Assembly (NCBI GenBank): GCA_905250025.1
Contig: CAJNOJ010000021.1
Coordinates: 673,984 to 737,983, forward strand
Reading direction: 5' to 3'
Origin: Adineta ricciae
Lineage: Eukaryota > Rotifera > Eurotatoria > Adinetida > Adinetidae
Length of the DNA stretch: 64,000 nt
Both the position numbers and the translations under genes were made by a program. The notes under the pieces are model-generated. The model did not search any database. It was not told where the DNA came from and saw only the letters and a list, made by a program, of their open reading frames with translations. Position 1 is the stretch's first letter. The number at the start of each line of letters is the position of its first letter. Of the stretch, positions 12,991-25,278 are shown piece after piece.

Positions 12991-14107
12991 CGCTTAAGAA
13001 TACTGAAAAAAAACAACAAATGTGATGTTGATTGATCTGAAAGGAGAAAAAAAAACAATATATACGAGTCATATTACAAGTTAAATTGATAGTATGTCAA
13101 AACTCGGCAAACAGACGTTCCAATTAATGTCAATGGTAAAAAAGTAAAAGTATGTACGTGCGAGTGTGTGTATGTTTTTTTTATATTCTCGTGTGTCTAT
13201 CGACCGATATACTCCAAGGAAGATTGAGCCGGTCAAACGGTCATTCTATTCTTCCTTTTTCTCTTTTCTTTACTCGAGAGACAGCAGAAAGGCATTGTAA
13301 ATGTTGAGTTGAAGAGAGTAAAATGAAAAAAAAAGAAGAATGAAGGAATGAAAGAAGACGAGCTCGACGCGTGCTAAGATGATGTGTCATTGCTCATGAT
13401 TAATCATCAAATGAAAAACACACATACGGCCGATGAATCATATGAATCTCTTTTCAAAATGCTCAGATATGAAAAGCAATAATTATTTTTCTCATTTGTT
13501 TTAGAAATGTCATGCTCTAATTGATTGCTGAAACATTAAATTATTTTTATCCCGATACATAAATAGTCAAAAGAAAAACTAATGGGTATGAAGAGACCAG
13601 ATTGATTGAAAGGTTATTTTTTCCTCATATTCATTAACATTAGACTATAATATAAAAGTTTGATAGGTTCAATCGGAAGGAGGACACTCGTACTCACATT
13701 GGAGTTGATTTGATTACAAGTGATGTTTTCCATAACCTGTCTATATAGATATATATATCAATGAACACTTCACATAAAATAAGTGTAATATATGAAGTTG
13801 TCCGAGGGATTATCTAATCACTGCTAAGTACAATTAGTGAGAATTACATCACTTATAACTCTCGCATCTCAACTATAATCGATTTTTCTTGTTCATCTAT
13901 GAAAAGAAACAGATGTATATTCTGTCCTATCTAGAGAACAAATATCGGATGAAATTCTGTATGAGTATATTTTCTTCGAGATGGACTAATAAAAAGAATA
14001 AAATAACAAGATGAGAATATAGATTTCAATTACATTTCCAATTAATCATTCGGTGTTTCGTCTAGAACGAGAATGAACAGGTGTCCGAATAGAGCAGAAA
14101 AAAGAAC
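12991..14107. other. intergenic region between Lgl and PSMB4
   Basis: No coding exon supported. It should contain the Lgl promoter and 5' untranslated exon on the minus strand and the PSMB4 3' end. The stretch is AT-rich with scattered AG and AT runs. Confidence 0.45.
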
Positions 14108-15152
14108 TTACAGGGTTGGCGCGAGACTCCAATCAGGTTGGACTTCTTTTGCTTTGAATTCTATACCATCATTGGTTACAATACAAACACGATACTAATC
14201 CAGGACAAGGAATACGAGATCGAAAAGAAAGAGAAACACCTCAACTTACACGGGCAAATGCTCGACAATCTCGATAAAATAATTGTTTAATAATTCGATC
14301 CATCAATTGCTCAGCTTGATCTTTATTGAGTTGATTTGAATTCTCTAAGATAGTTCGAATCCAGCCCTAAGAAACTCAATAATAGAACAAACGTTCAACA
14401 TCATCCATAAAGGTATACTTGAGCTAAGTGATTAGCAATACCAGTCATAATCAAAAACTCTCTGTAAGCTGAGCCTTTATCATTAACTCGTCCGAGAAAT
14501 CTAGAACAAAATTGATCGAAAGGACTATTCACAAGAAGAACTTTCTTCTTTACTGACGGCTCTTTGTTTTCCATTCCAGCAACAATTACATTTGTTAGCA
14601 ATGGATTGAATTTCGTTCGACGATGATACAACAATCTCGTACACCAAGCATAGAGAGCTAATGGTGTCATTTCACCACCGTCTTCTTGAACAAGATCTTC
14701 TTCTCTACAAAAGATAATCTTCGTACCAAAAAAGGAACCAATGATTACGTACACTTTCGAATCAATCGCTTCTTTAATATAATCAGCATCAGACAAGTCA
14801 CCACCGATGGCAAGAACAGTTTTTTCATTAACTTGATGTATACGAGGAATATTTCGATATTTTGCTAACGAACCGTAGGAACCGAGAACGTCAGCAGCTA
14901 AGATAACACCATCTTTGAAGATGAATGCAGCAACTGAAGAACCAGTTACGACGGGCGTTCTTTCATTAGATGAGATTTATATGAGATGATGATCGAACAA
15001 TAGACTTACACAGTACGCGTGCGAATATTTCGTTCAGCTTCTGTTTCTAATGGATCGATTGTATAGTTTTTAGACGATGTATTTATCTTAAAACTATCTT
15101 TATCATTGATTGTATCCCAACATGGTTGACACGGTTGAAAACCACTCAACAT
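14108..15152 (-). CDS. PSMB4: 20S proteasome subunit beta type-4 (beta-7)
   Basis: Six exons (15010-15152, 14753-14959, 14558-14704, 14419-14500, 14250-14366, 14108-14194) give 260 residues; human PSMB4 has 264. After a short propeptide the chain reads TPVVTGSSVAAFIFKDGVIL and AADVLGSYGSLAKYRNIPRI. This corresponds to the PSMB4 MVTGTSVLGVKF...GSYGSLARFRNISRI region. Later matches are TKFNPLLTNVIVAG, FLGRVNDKG and LFYRDCRAFAR. This beta subunit is structural: it lacks the N-terminal threonine nucleophile of the active beta subunits. The donor choices (gtcagt after 14558, gtacgt after 14753) were fixed by reading frame. The start ATG at 15152 is the only in-frame one that leaves a normal-length propeptide. 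Confidence 0.92.
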
Positions 15153-15505
15153 TCTTTTGTCTAAACTGAAATTCGACAAGATACTACTATCAGAAGAAGA
15201 AATCGTTAGTTGTTGTGATCGTATAAAGTAAAATATTCCATGTAACCTGTGCGTGCATTGCACAAATATATTCAAACGGTAATTGGTCCAGTTATGAAGC
15301 ACATCACAGTAGATGTCATTAAACTCCGCTGGCAATGTACAAATAGATACGGCAATGAAATGAAATGTATTATTCACGAACTATTTTTTTTACAATTGTC
15401 AAGAACAACATGATTCAAGTGGACATATTATATTTTAGTATGAAAAAAATACACATGTATTTATTTTATGGGAAATGAGAGAAAGTAAGACTAAATGTTC
15501 ATTTT

Positions 15506-17285
15506 TTAACTTTCATATGTATGAGAACTTTGGCGACGATTGCGATCTATGAAAAGAGAAGAAAAATGTTGTGATTAAACGATACAAAGAAAATTTCATC
15601 ATGAAACTAACTTCCTTGACTTGGTGCCAATGGCGCATAATCGGAAGTGCCAAGCGAAGCGAAACCTTGTTTCAATGTCATGGGCTCAGAATAACTAAGA
15701 TAGAAAGCAAAAAAATAAGTAAACACTTTCGAAAATAGACTCGGATTTCGTACTTATTCACCCCTGGTCGTTGTGTATATTTATGATCACCGGGTTGAAT
15801 TCCTCTTGCAAATGGATCAGGATCTGATGAGGAACTTTCTCCGTTATATATTCCATTCGTTGTTCGTGGATCATTTCGTGTACTTCGAGTACGAAAATTA
15901 GTAGGAGTCAATACTCGATCGACACTTTCTCTATCAGAATCATCATCTAGAAATATTTTTCGATTAATTTTACTTGTGGAATGTATACGACTATGAAGCT
16001 TACCTGTAGATTGATTGGTGGTTGTTGTAACACTATAATTAGAAGGTGTCGGACTGTGTCGACGATACGAACGTGCTTCCGATTGATATGAGCTTGGCGA
16101 ATATTGATTGGTTACGGTTCTCGGAGTTGTAGGTGTTGAATTATATCCTCTCGATTGAGATTCCGTATACGACGAACTGCCAGATTGTTTTGAGGTAAGT
16201 GTTGGTGGTGTATTGCTTCTATTACTATCATTAAATGTTACGTTAGCACCGCTATGATACAAGTCGAACTGTCGTGCAACATTTCCACGATTATCTATGG
16301 AAGAGAAGAGAGTATGTCGAAAGCGATTGCAAGTTTAACTATTTACTCAAATCGCTGAAATTGACAAGAGTCGATGTTGCTGGTGGTTCAGGTCGACTAT
16401 TCAATGTACCCCGAGATGAAGGACGCTGATTGAAAGGGGAACGTGTCGAAAATGATCGTTGCGGGCTGTTGCGTACAGACGTAACTGTTCGAGTTGGAAT
16501 ATAGTCTGTAACTTCGAAGAGCCTCATTTGACCTGTCGCTTCGTCAAATACTTGAACATAGCGGCGTTCCATACGTTCTTTTATTTCTGTAACGAATTGT
16601 TTGCCATTACGTTCAACAATCGTTGGACGAGACGCGTATGTTGCTAGTTGATTATCGTTCGTTCGTCGATGTTTATTTAAATTGACAACTGAACGACGTA
16701 TGATTACTGGATCATTACTCATCGTTTGATTGCGGTGTGGCACAGGAACTCGCAAAGAATACGCGCGACGAGGAACAATGATAGGTTCTTGTTTCGGATA
16801 ATGATTGATGTTCGGATGTAAGCTTGGTGATTGAATAAACTGTCGGAAAAAAACGAGTGTCTACTTAGCCGAACACATTTGCAAAATGTCATCTTACTTC
16901 GTTGATTGGCGATGTTACCTCTTCGATAGGTGATAATTGATGGGTAATATCAGGTATTTTCTCAGTCGATTCAGAAATACGTACGGGATAGGGAATCTAC
17001 TTAATCAAGATAAGTGTACGTTGTCAAAAGAAAAATGAACGAAGGATTTACAGAAAGTGTTCCCACAAGAGGTTGTTGTTGAACGTTGGATACGTCTAGC
17101 TTTGATAGGCTGATTGGCTGTATTGGCTGTTTAGCAAGTGCACGATTATAATCTTTCTTCGAACTGTCGAAAAAACACAACACACCTGTATCTCATCTCT
17201 TTGACTTATCGTAAATAATATTTTCTCTGCACTGTCCTTCAAAAGCATTGACATTTACCACCACTCACCTGAATGTCTTGCCCAT
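15506..17285 (-). CDS. unrecognised low-complexity protein with possible N-myristoylation
   Basis: Eight exons give 442 residues: 17269-17285, 17052-17163, 16898-16996, 16347-16839, 16004-16294, 15754-15946, 15612-15694, 15506-15546. The total is an exact multiple of three and every junction keeps frame. The protein starts MGKTFSSKKDYNRA. Gly2 and Ser6 followed by lysines fit an N-myristoylation signal, so membrane attachment is possible. A central block (VTEIKERMERRYVQVFDEAT, then RLFEVTDYIPTRTV) is the only part that looks folded. The rest is Ser/Thr/Pro/Arg-rich and likely disordered, with many SP and TP sites. The 57-base intron 15947-16003 has no in-frame stop. I do not recognise the family. 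It lies just downstream of the SRCIN1-like gene on the same strand. Confidence 0.68.
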
Positions 17286-17471
17286 GTTTAGTTCGCGTTC
17301 TTCCTATAAAAAAAAGCTCTGCCGAAGCACATGTAGTTTTCAATAAGTTTCACTTCATTGATTTCTTCTCATATAAATGATAAGGTTGACTATTATTAAC
17401 GATACGCAGCAGAAAAAAAAATCAAACTATGTACAATACAAAAAAAGAAACAAAACGCTGAAATCAAATGA

Positions 17472-20400
17472 CTACAAATCAGTAACGGAAGTACGGAGTA
17501 ATATGGGTTGATTGAATCGAGGATTATGAGAATTGGATATAACTGAGTCCGTATCAGTACTTGACGATGAGAATGAATAACAACGACCATTTTGACGACG
17601 ATCAACGGATAGCAGTGGGACAATTCCGCAGAAACGTGAATTGCTACCAGTGCATGATGATGAACTTGACGAGGCACTGGAAACCGCTGATGATGATGGT
17701 GTGCTTTGGATACGTGGTGGGGCATTTTGTTTTGTTTGTTTTTTGTTTGTTAATGACGACTTTTCGTTTGTTGCTAACTGTTGAGAAAATGTTACTTTCG
17801 TTGGTGATTTGAATGAAGATTGTAGACGAGGTTTACAATCGTTCGGCATCGATGGAGTTATTAATGCTTGACGAATGATATACGATAGGGACGGTGATGG
17901 GCAATTATTGGAATCAGTTGAACAGATGCTAGTTCGAGCACTGGCTGAATTCGTTAAACTTCGTGTATCAGAGTATGCATCAGTCTATAGATATAATATT
18001 TCAATGAAAAGAAAAGAAGAAACATCGACTTTTACCTGATCAGGAGATGATTTTGCACGTTTTAGATTGTCTAATTGTTGTTCATAGTATAAACGACGTT
18101 GACGTAATTTTTCTGCTTTCTAGAAAGTCAAGTGAAAGTTTTTTTCCCGATAATACTGAAAATACCCTCATACCTCAATAGCTTTCAACCGTCCTTCCGA
18201 ATTCAATGTAACGGATTGAATTTCCTCTAGTAAACATTTTCGATCGACCAAAGTTTCGTCGATATTAAACAAGATCTTTCGTAACGGTTTAACATCTTCA
18301 TTGATGACCAAGCTAAAACAATGTAAAGTATATCATCTGTAAACATTCAGTTCGATAAATCAACATACCGTTTGAGTTGATAGAGCATTGTCGTTAAACG
18401 TTTACATTTCTTAATTGTATAATCGAGACGTTCGGGTTCTTCGCGGAGAAATCTTACAAAGAAAGGACGTTTACTTTTTCGTAGCATAGAAACAAGACTT
18501 CAACGTTCTTACTGTGCTGTGGATGGATGTTCAGATGTCGATAGTTTTTGTTGTAATGTAGGAAAAGAAGCTGAATAAAGGGAATAGTGAGATGGTTTTG
18601 TAGAGAGGAGATGTTACCTTTTAAATCTACTAGTGCCCGACTGATAGTGCTGAGTATAAATGCGAAACTTTCGACATCATTGATGGTGACATAGCATTGT
18701 TTGGATTTGACGTCATTTTGTAGTTCTTCCACGGAGATTTCTAAATCTCTATTTCGAGAGAGAGAGGGAGAATTGATTAGAAGTTGAGCTTTGGAAAAGC
18801 AAAATGTTTACTCGAGATCTTGATCAATTTTCGTTCGATTTTGTAGATATAACTTGTATTCATTTTCAATAAATCGATACGTTTCATTTTGAGCCAATCG
18901 TTCCTTAAAAGAGAAACACATTTTTTGCTTTTTAACGAGCCGAAATCTTCATTTACTTGAATCTTTCGATTCGCTCTTTCCAATTCGTTTTGAAAATTTT
19001 CTTGTAACGCTTGTTGCATACGCCGTATGGATAATAAATCTTGCCGTAATGTATGAGTTTTTATTTTCAATTCGTATAACTGTTGCTGAAAAGGATTATT
19101 GTCAAAATCTTGTAAGATCTTTGATTTTGTCGGCGTTGTCAATTGCTTGACTAATTCAGTGAGGGATTCCAGTTGTCGTTCCATCATCGGTATTTTTGTA
19201 CTAAAATCAAAGACATACGATCGTGTAGGAACTAAGTCTGGACATCGGAAGTGTCCGATGCATCGATCAATCATTCCATTCCACAGACATCTTCCTTCCC
19301 TGGCTGATGATCATTTCCTTCCTGTATATTTTTTCTTACCGAGCGTCTTCTTCGTCGAAGTGAGGCGTTGTTGAGCCACTTCTCGGCGAAGACAAAATTC
19401 CTTTCAATACTATGAAATAGAAAACATATTTAGTCGAAAAAGATGATGAGATATTTTAGTAACAAACTCGTCGGTGTTGTGTCACGTCTTGGTTCACTAC
19501 GAGAACGTGAAGGTGTCTCATCTATTGATTCATTTGTTGACAATGTACGCGTGGGACGACTTAAACGTTGATAGGGCACTTCTCCACTCGTCGGTGAGTT
19601 CGATGAGCGTTCAATTTCGGGTTCTTTGAATGAAACATGCTGTTTAAGATTCGTGCTAGTTAGTTGAACGATTTTTAGAATTGAACGATCTTTCACATCA
19701 CTAAATCAGCCAGCAAAGTTTTTTTTTTCGAGAATGAAATTAACTTACTTGACATCATCTAGTTGATAGAAAATATCCTTGTCGGATTCGCGAATGTAAA
19801 TCCGAACGTTTTCATTATCCATTTGTTTCATTGTTAAGTACCGCGGAAATGCTCTGAGAGGAGAATTTGCAATCGAATCTTCTTTCTCTCTCCGTTGAAA
19901 TGACTTACCGAACAAATAATGCTTTGAGCGTGTCGATACATGAAATGTTCGCTGGTAGGAGAATCTTTTTTGTTTCATTACCGCAAATCAAGAAGCAAAG
20001 GCCAAGTGAATTGGATTTGGATGAATTCGTTGCTGGTTTAACAATAAAAGGCAGACTTGAACGTATACGATGATTACGAACAAAACCTATTGAAACACAA
20101 AAAAAACATCGAATTTATACAAATATTTCTATTTGTTTGACATACTATGGATGTTTTCTGCGGGTAATTGATCATCTGTTGGATTAGTTGACGATGAACG
20201 TTGATGGGATGAATTATTTCGTGTCTATGAAGAGATAATGGTTACTAAAGAACGATGTAATTATTAATTTCTTTACCATTATGGGTGTTGATACCGTTGA
20301 TGATGGAGATTTACTTCGGAGAATATCCACAAGTATGCGCTGCTGTTCATTATCATTCTATTGAAAAAAGAAAGAAAGAAAGAAATTCATCTATAAACTA

Positions 20401-20878
20401 ATTCATTCACTCATATAATCGAATTAGATCAGATTCAGATCCAACGATATGCCTCTGGACAATTCGATGAAGGACTTCGAATTATATTTTCAAGTATCCT
20501 ATCTCTAACTATTCTTACTTATTCATACAACTCGTGTGTCTGTTTAAGCATCATCTCATGAGTTGTATATATGCGCTTTATTATGCAATATGAATGTAGT
20601 AAACATACAAGAATCAATCATTCGTCGAGGATGATTTCTTAATAGTTCTCTCTCTCTTTCTGCTTGTTCTCCTCTATTTGTCGTAACTTGTTGAAGAAAA
20701 AAAAATGATTTCATTCGGATGAGTGCTACTGATAGAATATACAAGGAGAAAAACTTTCAATAAATCATCTTCTTCAACGACGATGAAAAGTAGTACGTCT
20801 CTTCGAATTAATATTCACGAAAAGATTGCTGTTCATTACTTGTGCAAATCCTCTAAGGATATCTTCTTTTCTACGCAT
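17472..20878 (-). CDS. SRCIN1/KIAA1217 (p140Cap/sickle tail) family coiled-coil scaffold
   Basis: Exons: 20840-20893 (ATG at 20878), 20277-20357, 20146-20224, 19909-20086, 19749-19853, 19468-19700, 19340-19409, 18957-19200, 18812-18903, 18618-18748, 18513-18570, 18369-18452, 18174-18312, 18036-18119, 17472-17984. They sum to 709 residues with phase kept throughout. Residues about 90-175 (LGLCFLICGNETKKI, ALFVRAFPRYLTMKQM, IYIRESDKDIFYQLDDV, DRSILKI) match the conserved N-terminal module of SRCIN1/KIAA1217. Residues about 260-510 match its coiled coil (MMERQLESLTELVKQL; FLREEPERLDYTIKKCKRLT). The tail is Ser-rich and ends SVTDL, a class I PDZ ligand (T at -2, L at 0). Vertebrate relatives are cytoskeletal adaptors controlling Src and actin. 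The 5' end is least certain, and further 5' exons may exist. Confidence 0.8.
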
Positions 20879-21645
20879 TTGTTCACCTCCATTCTGTAAA
20901 CATGTTCGAACTACTAAATATAATAATTTTCGACATGAATTGCAAAAGAATACATCATACGAACTGCCCCCTGACTGACATTACAATGTTCTCATTTCTT
21001 TCGTTTCTTATTCTTCTTCTTCTTCACACAATTACATTATTTAGTACGAACAACGCCTCTAAGTAAATCTCAGCTCGACAAGACAAATCAAATCTCCGAA
21101 TGAAAAAAAAATGATGATGTTACGAACTACAAGGAAAGGAGCGCGAACGTGTCCAAAACTGACACGGCAGCACACATGATAGATTCGAATGCAGTTTTAA
21201 CAGCCGTATCTATACCCATCTCGTTTACTTACTTAGGAACAATGTCTACGTACATAGTTGTATATCCAGTTGTCCGGCCATGGCATATACTAATTCTATC
21301 CAGCCGAGATCGAGAAGTTGTAAAGGGAAGCAAGAGAGAAGAACAGAGGAGAAGGAGGAAGAAGAAAAAAAGAACGTAAAAGGAAACTGAATAATGACAA
21401 TGATCAAACAAGTCAAAGTAATACAGGATATAATACATTTACTATGAATGGACAATATGTGTGCACGCACGAGGCAAAACAATGTCGCCTCGAGTGTCTT
21501 TCATCATAATGACTAACTGCTTGAAACAAAGATAGACATGAGACATACTATCCGAGGAATTGGAAAGTACACAAATGAATGACACTCAACATAGACATTG
21601 GAAATGTCCGAATTAATTACTAATTTCTTCTTCTAATCAAATAAT

Positions 21646-24600
21646 TCATTGAGAAAATCGATTATAATCAACGAGAGCATGCGGATTTCTATGCAGTTCA
21701 TTTACCTTTGGATAGTTGCTATTCATATGATTATTGTTATCATCGACTTCTAAGTATTCATCTTCTTTCACTGATTGCAACGGCTTCGGATAATTATTCG
21801 CAATTGTATTCAGACACTTATGATGATTATATAAAATAGCTGTTTCAACATCATAGATTTCATTTTTCATTTGTGGTGTTACTGCTTCTACTGCTGTCGA
21901 TGACGACGATGATAAAGCTGGTCTTGGATCTTGACGAAATGAATTCGACGGTGTCGTTGATCGTGATGACATTGACGATAAGGTCGTGCTGGCAACGCTA
22001 CGCGACGAGTCTGTCCGAACGGGTATCAATGGCCGTTGCTGCTGACGTGTAGACACTGAATTTTTCGTATGCATTATCGATTTCACTTTGGATGATGATG
22101 GTGGTGGCTCGCGATAGATATGACTTCGTTCGAGTTCCGACATATCTATGATTGGATTCTTTGCTAATTGATGTGCTTTGATATTTTCATAGGATCTGAT
22201 TCGAGTATAATTATCTGCTTCGTTAGGCTTCGTCTGGTGATTAACTGTAATTGTAGGAGATTCGGCAGCTAGCAAGAAAGAAACAAATTGTAATATATTT
22301 GCCACCCGGCGATATAATTTAAAGTACTAACGGATCTCCCTTTCTCTTTTCCTTCTTCTTCGAAAATGTATTAAAGTTCAAGTATACAGCTGCAGAAAAA
22401 GATACATTTTTCGACTGAAAGAAATACTGAATGAATCATCGAGAAAAAAAAATTAATTTTGACATCTTACATAACCCAGTTCTAATCTTCTCATATCGTA
22501 TATATTATTCTTAACTAGAAAAAGGTCAATACTCAGCGCTCGAAATCTATATCCTGATCTACATGAACAACAACAACAATTGCAACAGCAGTCACAGAAT
22601 CAGATTCAAGGTGAGTACAGATGTTAAAACAATTTTCTCGTCAGATTCGATAACGTTAACATCATCATTTGTTCACCTACTGCGAGATCTATAAATAAAA
22701 AGAGAAAGAAACAAGTGAATTCCTTCTAGTCCGCTGTTCTCGCAAGGGTCATCGATATGCGCTGAATTGAACATAAGATCGAAGAAGAAAAGGATTGACT
22801 TGAAAATAAAGGCAAACTTTATTGATTAACTACGATGACGTCGGACTACGGTCATTGAAATGCGATACCCCACGCATGCAAAGAATGTGTTCTTTCGATT
22901 ATGTAACATCATCGAAAAAAAAACCGTACGAGTTAATCAACAAATACCTACTTTCATATGTTTGTTTAACTATCCAATGCCAAACACGATCATAGACTCT
23001 TCTCATCGAATCAATATTACTGCTATTCATTGCGAATAGAGTATTTTTTTTCTTGCCGTCGAAATGTGTCAAACTTACATTCTGTATGTTTTGAATTGTT
23101 GGTTCTTTTCTCTCGTCATGTTTCTCGTTTAGTTTTTTTTTTTATTTCGACGAAAGAAAAATGTCAGAGTGGCAATGAACAAAGAAACAAAATGAGGCGA
23201 ACACTTCTTTCTTTTTCTATTTAATCAATCCAATATCGACAAGTACTAATTCATCGTCATCCCTAGCCTTGACAAACAAAGAAAAAAAGGTTATTTATCT
23301 TATCCTATGAACATAACTCTTCAAGACATGTGTTTATCCGAGAGTGATGACCGATATACAAATATCATCAAATCGTTTTCACTCAATTATTCCATAGGAG
23401 AATGATCCGTCGAAGAAGTTTTTTTTTATTAGTTACAGTTATATCAACAATGATCATTATCTCATATGCCTTCAATCAAATGTTTGATCTCGTTCTCAAG
23501 GTGAACAATGTGAAATTGAATGTAATGATATAATTTCCTTTTTCTTTCTCAATCGAACCTATGCAGCAGATGTTCAGTGAGTCTAAACTGAGGAGAAAAA
23601 GACACTTTAAATTGACGTTATTGAAACGAACAATACACTTTTTGTCCTACCGAAGATAATGATGAGGATATTTGAAGAGGCAAGGAACGAAAAAAAGTGT
23701 CTTCAAGGACATGAGAAACAGAAAGAGACGTCAAAGTTAATTTCGATCGATTATGAATGTGTTAAAAATGAAACCATTTCTCTACCTGCTGATAAGCAAC
23801 TGATACGTCGATGTGTGAGAAGATTTTCCAGAGATCGCGTTAAAGAAAACCGATCTGCCCAACTTGACCACATAACGATGAAATCAAATGAACGATATTT
23901 TACTGCTCTGAACTATATTCGATTTCTTATCTATTCTTTCTTTTTTTTTCTACTCATATATATATATATGTATACATGTATCATAGTTCAACTCGCTCTT
24001 TTTTCTCTCTATTGAGATTCTAATCAATTAGATTTGTTATATCACATGTTCTATTACCTATGAGCATGTACTCTTCTTAAATTAACCGGAAAGTTATATT
24101 AAAATACTTCTGTTTCTTCCTCGCCAACATCAGCTCGATAATGTACATACCCGACGCAAAATTGCCTTCTGATTTTGTTTATACGCGAAGTTCGAAGCAA
24201 ATAAACAGATAGAAATTATTGATGATTCTCATTTATTCTCAAATGAAAGGCTGTTTACAGCTGTCGACGAATTGACAATAACTCATTAGATTTTAATGCC
24301 GTCTGTTTTTCGAGTGAACAGAAAAGTCGTCGGATGTCAATGTCTTAGCCATTCTTTTCGGAAGAAAAGAAGCAACGAGAACTTCCTTTCCCTCTCTTCT
24401 ATTGAACTTCCGTCTGTCAACAGATCAATCAAGCGTATGACATAAAAAATTTTTTCATGTCAAAATGTCATCTCTCTTTTCCTTCTTCGTACACTTGAAG
24501 AAAAACAACGTCGAACCTGGTAACCGTTCAAATTGATTCAACAAGCAATCTGTCTATCATGTCAAATCCCATTTCGAACAATCACTACCTTCTCATATTC

Positions 24601-25278
24601 ACCAATAAGAAGATGAACATAATAATGCACACAATTTGAATATGTACGAATGAGCAAATCTGATGAATCGTGATGATAGAAGCTCAAATTTTCTCATCAT
24701 GAAGGTCACTAGGTAAAGAAAATGACTGTAACTTAGCTATATAAACAGTGTCAGCGTTTATGAACATGTGTCCAAATTAGTATAGTGATGGTACACATCT
24801 GTCCAAGTTAATTATATATATATATATATCAAAGACAATCTGTACACCTCATTGTGTTCTGAATAGATGCAATGTTCGACCTAGAAACTATGGTGTCATT
24901 GACATGAGACGTATCAATAGGATGTAATAATTAACATGGAAAATGTTATTGAATGAATAGTTATTAAAGGTGTTTGAAAGTTCTGTTATGTAACTTCTGT
25001 TTGTCACAGCATGTATGTTAAACATTGTGACAAACACAGAAGGAAAACGGTAGTGACAACGAGCGTGTCGGAGTATATTGAAAGATTTTATGATTAAATT
25101 TCGTAACCTAGATAGACTCATTAGCATCTGTATATCGTTACTTTAGTGAATAGAAGAAAAGATAAGGCTACTCTTTTGTTATATAACAATTAATTGACAC
25201 TAATGTGTGAAAAGTATTTGACTTACACTGTTGAACTGTTCGAAGTTGCTTTTGAATTTTCGAGTCGGATATGCCCAT
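21646..25278 (-). CDS. unrecognised protein, two exons, possible N-myristoylation
   Basis: A large exon (21646-22268) begins at a clear acceptor (ttgctag) and ends at a stop. It encodes a Ser/Pro-rich chain ending VNELHRNPHALVDYNRFSQ. The only matching upstream start I found is 25227-25278, encoding MGISDSKIQKQLRTVQQ before a gtaagt donor. Its phase (one base) fits the acceptor exactly and the total is 224 residues. MG at the start and Ser at position 6 fit N-myristoylation. The join implies an intron of about 2.96 kb, far longer than any other in this window, so another exon could be missing or the two pieces may belong to different genes. The motif EDEYLEV resembles a tyrosine-phosphorylation site. 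Family unknown. Confidence 0.45.
22537..22694 (+). other. candidate 3' exon pair on the plus strand
   Basis: Exon-like sequence 22537-22610 encodes ARNLYPDLHEQQQQLQQQSQ..., with an acceptor (actcag) before it and gtgagt after it. A second acceptor (cgtcag) leads to 22645-22694, which stays in frame (DSITLTSSFVHLLRDL) to a TAA followed at once by an AATAAA. No upstream exon or start was found. It would lie inside the long minus-strand intron. It may be chance or the end of a nested gene. Confidence 0.2.

Noticed and set aside
13094-13135. MSKLGKQTFQLMSM followed by gtaaaa on the plus strand, near the Lgl 5' end
   Set aside because: Fourteen codons, a weak donor, and no downstream exon in phase.
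23659-24015. 118-codon plus-strand frame
   Set aside because: Ends in a TA-repeat-derived hydrophobic run, lacks splice signals and resembles no family.
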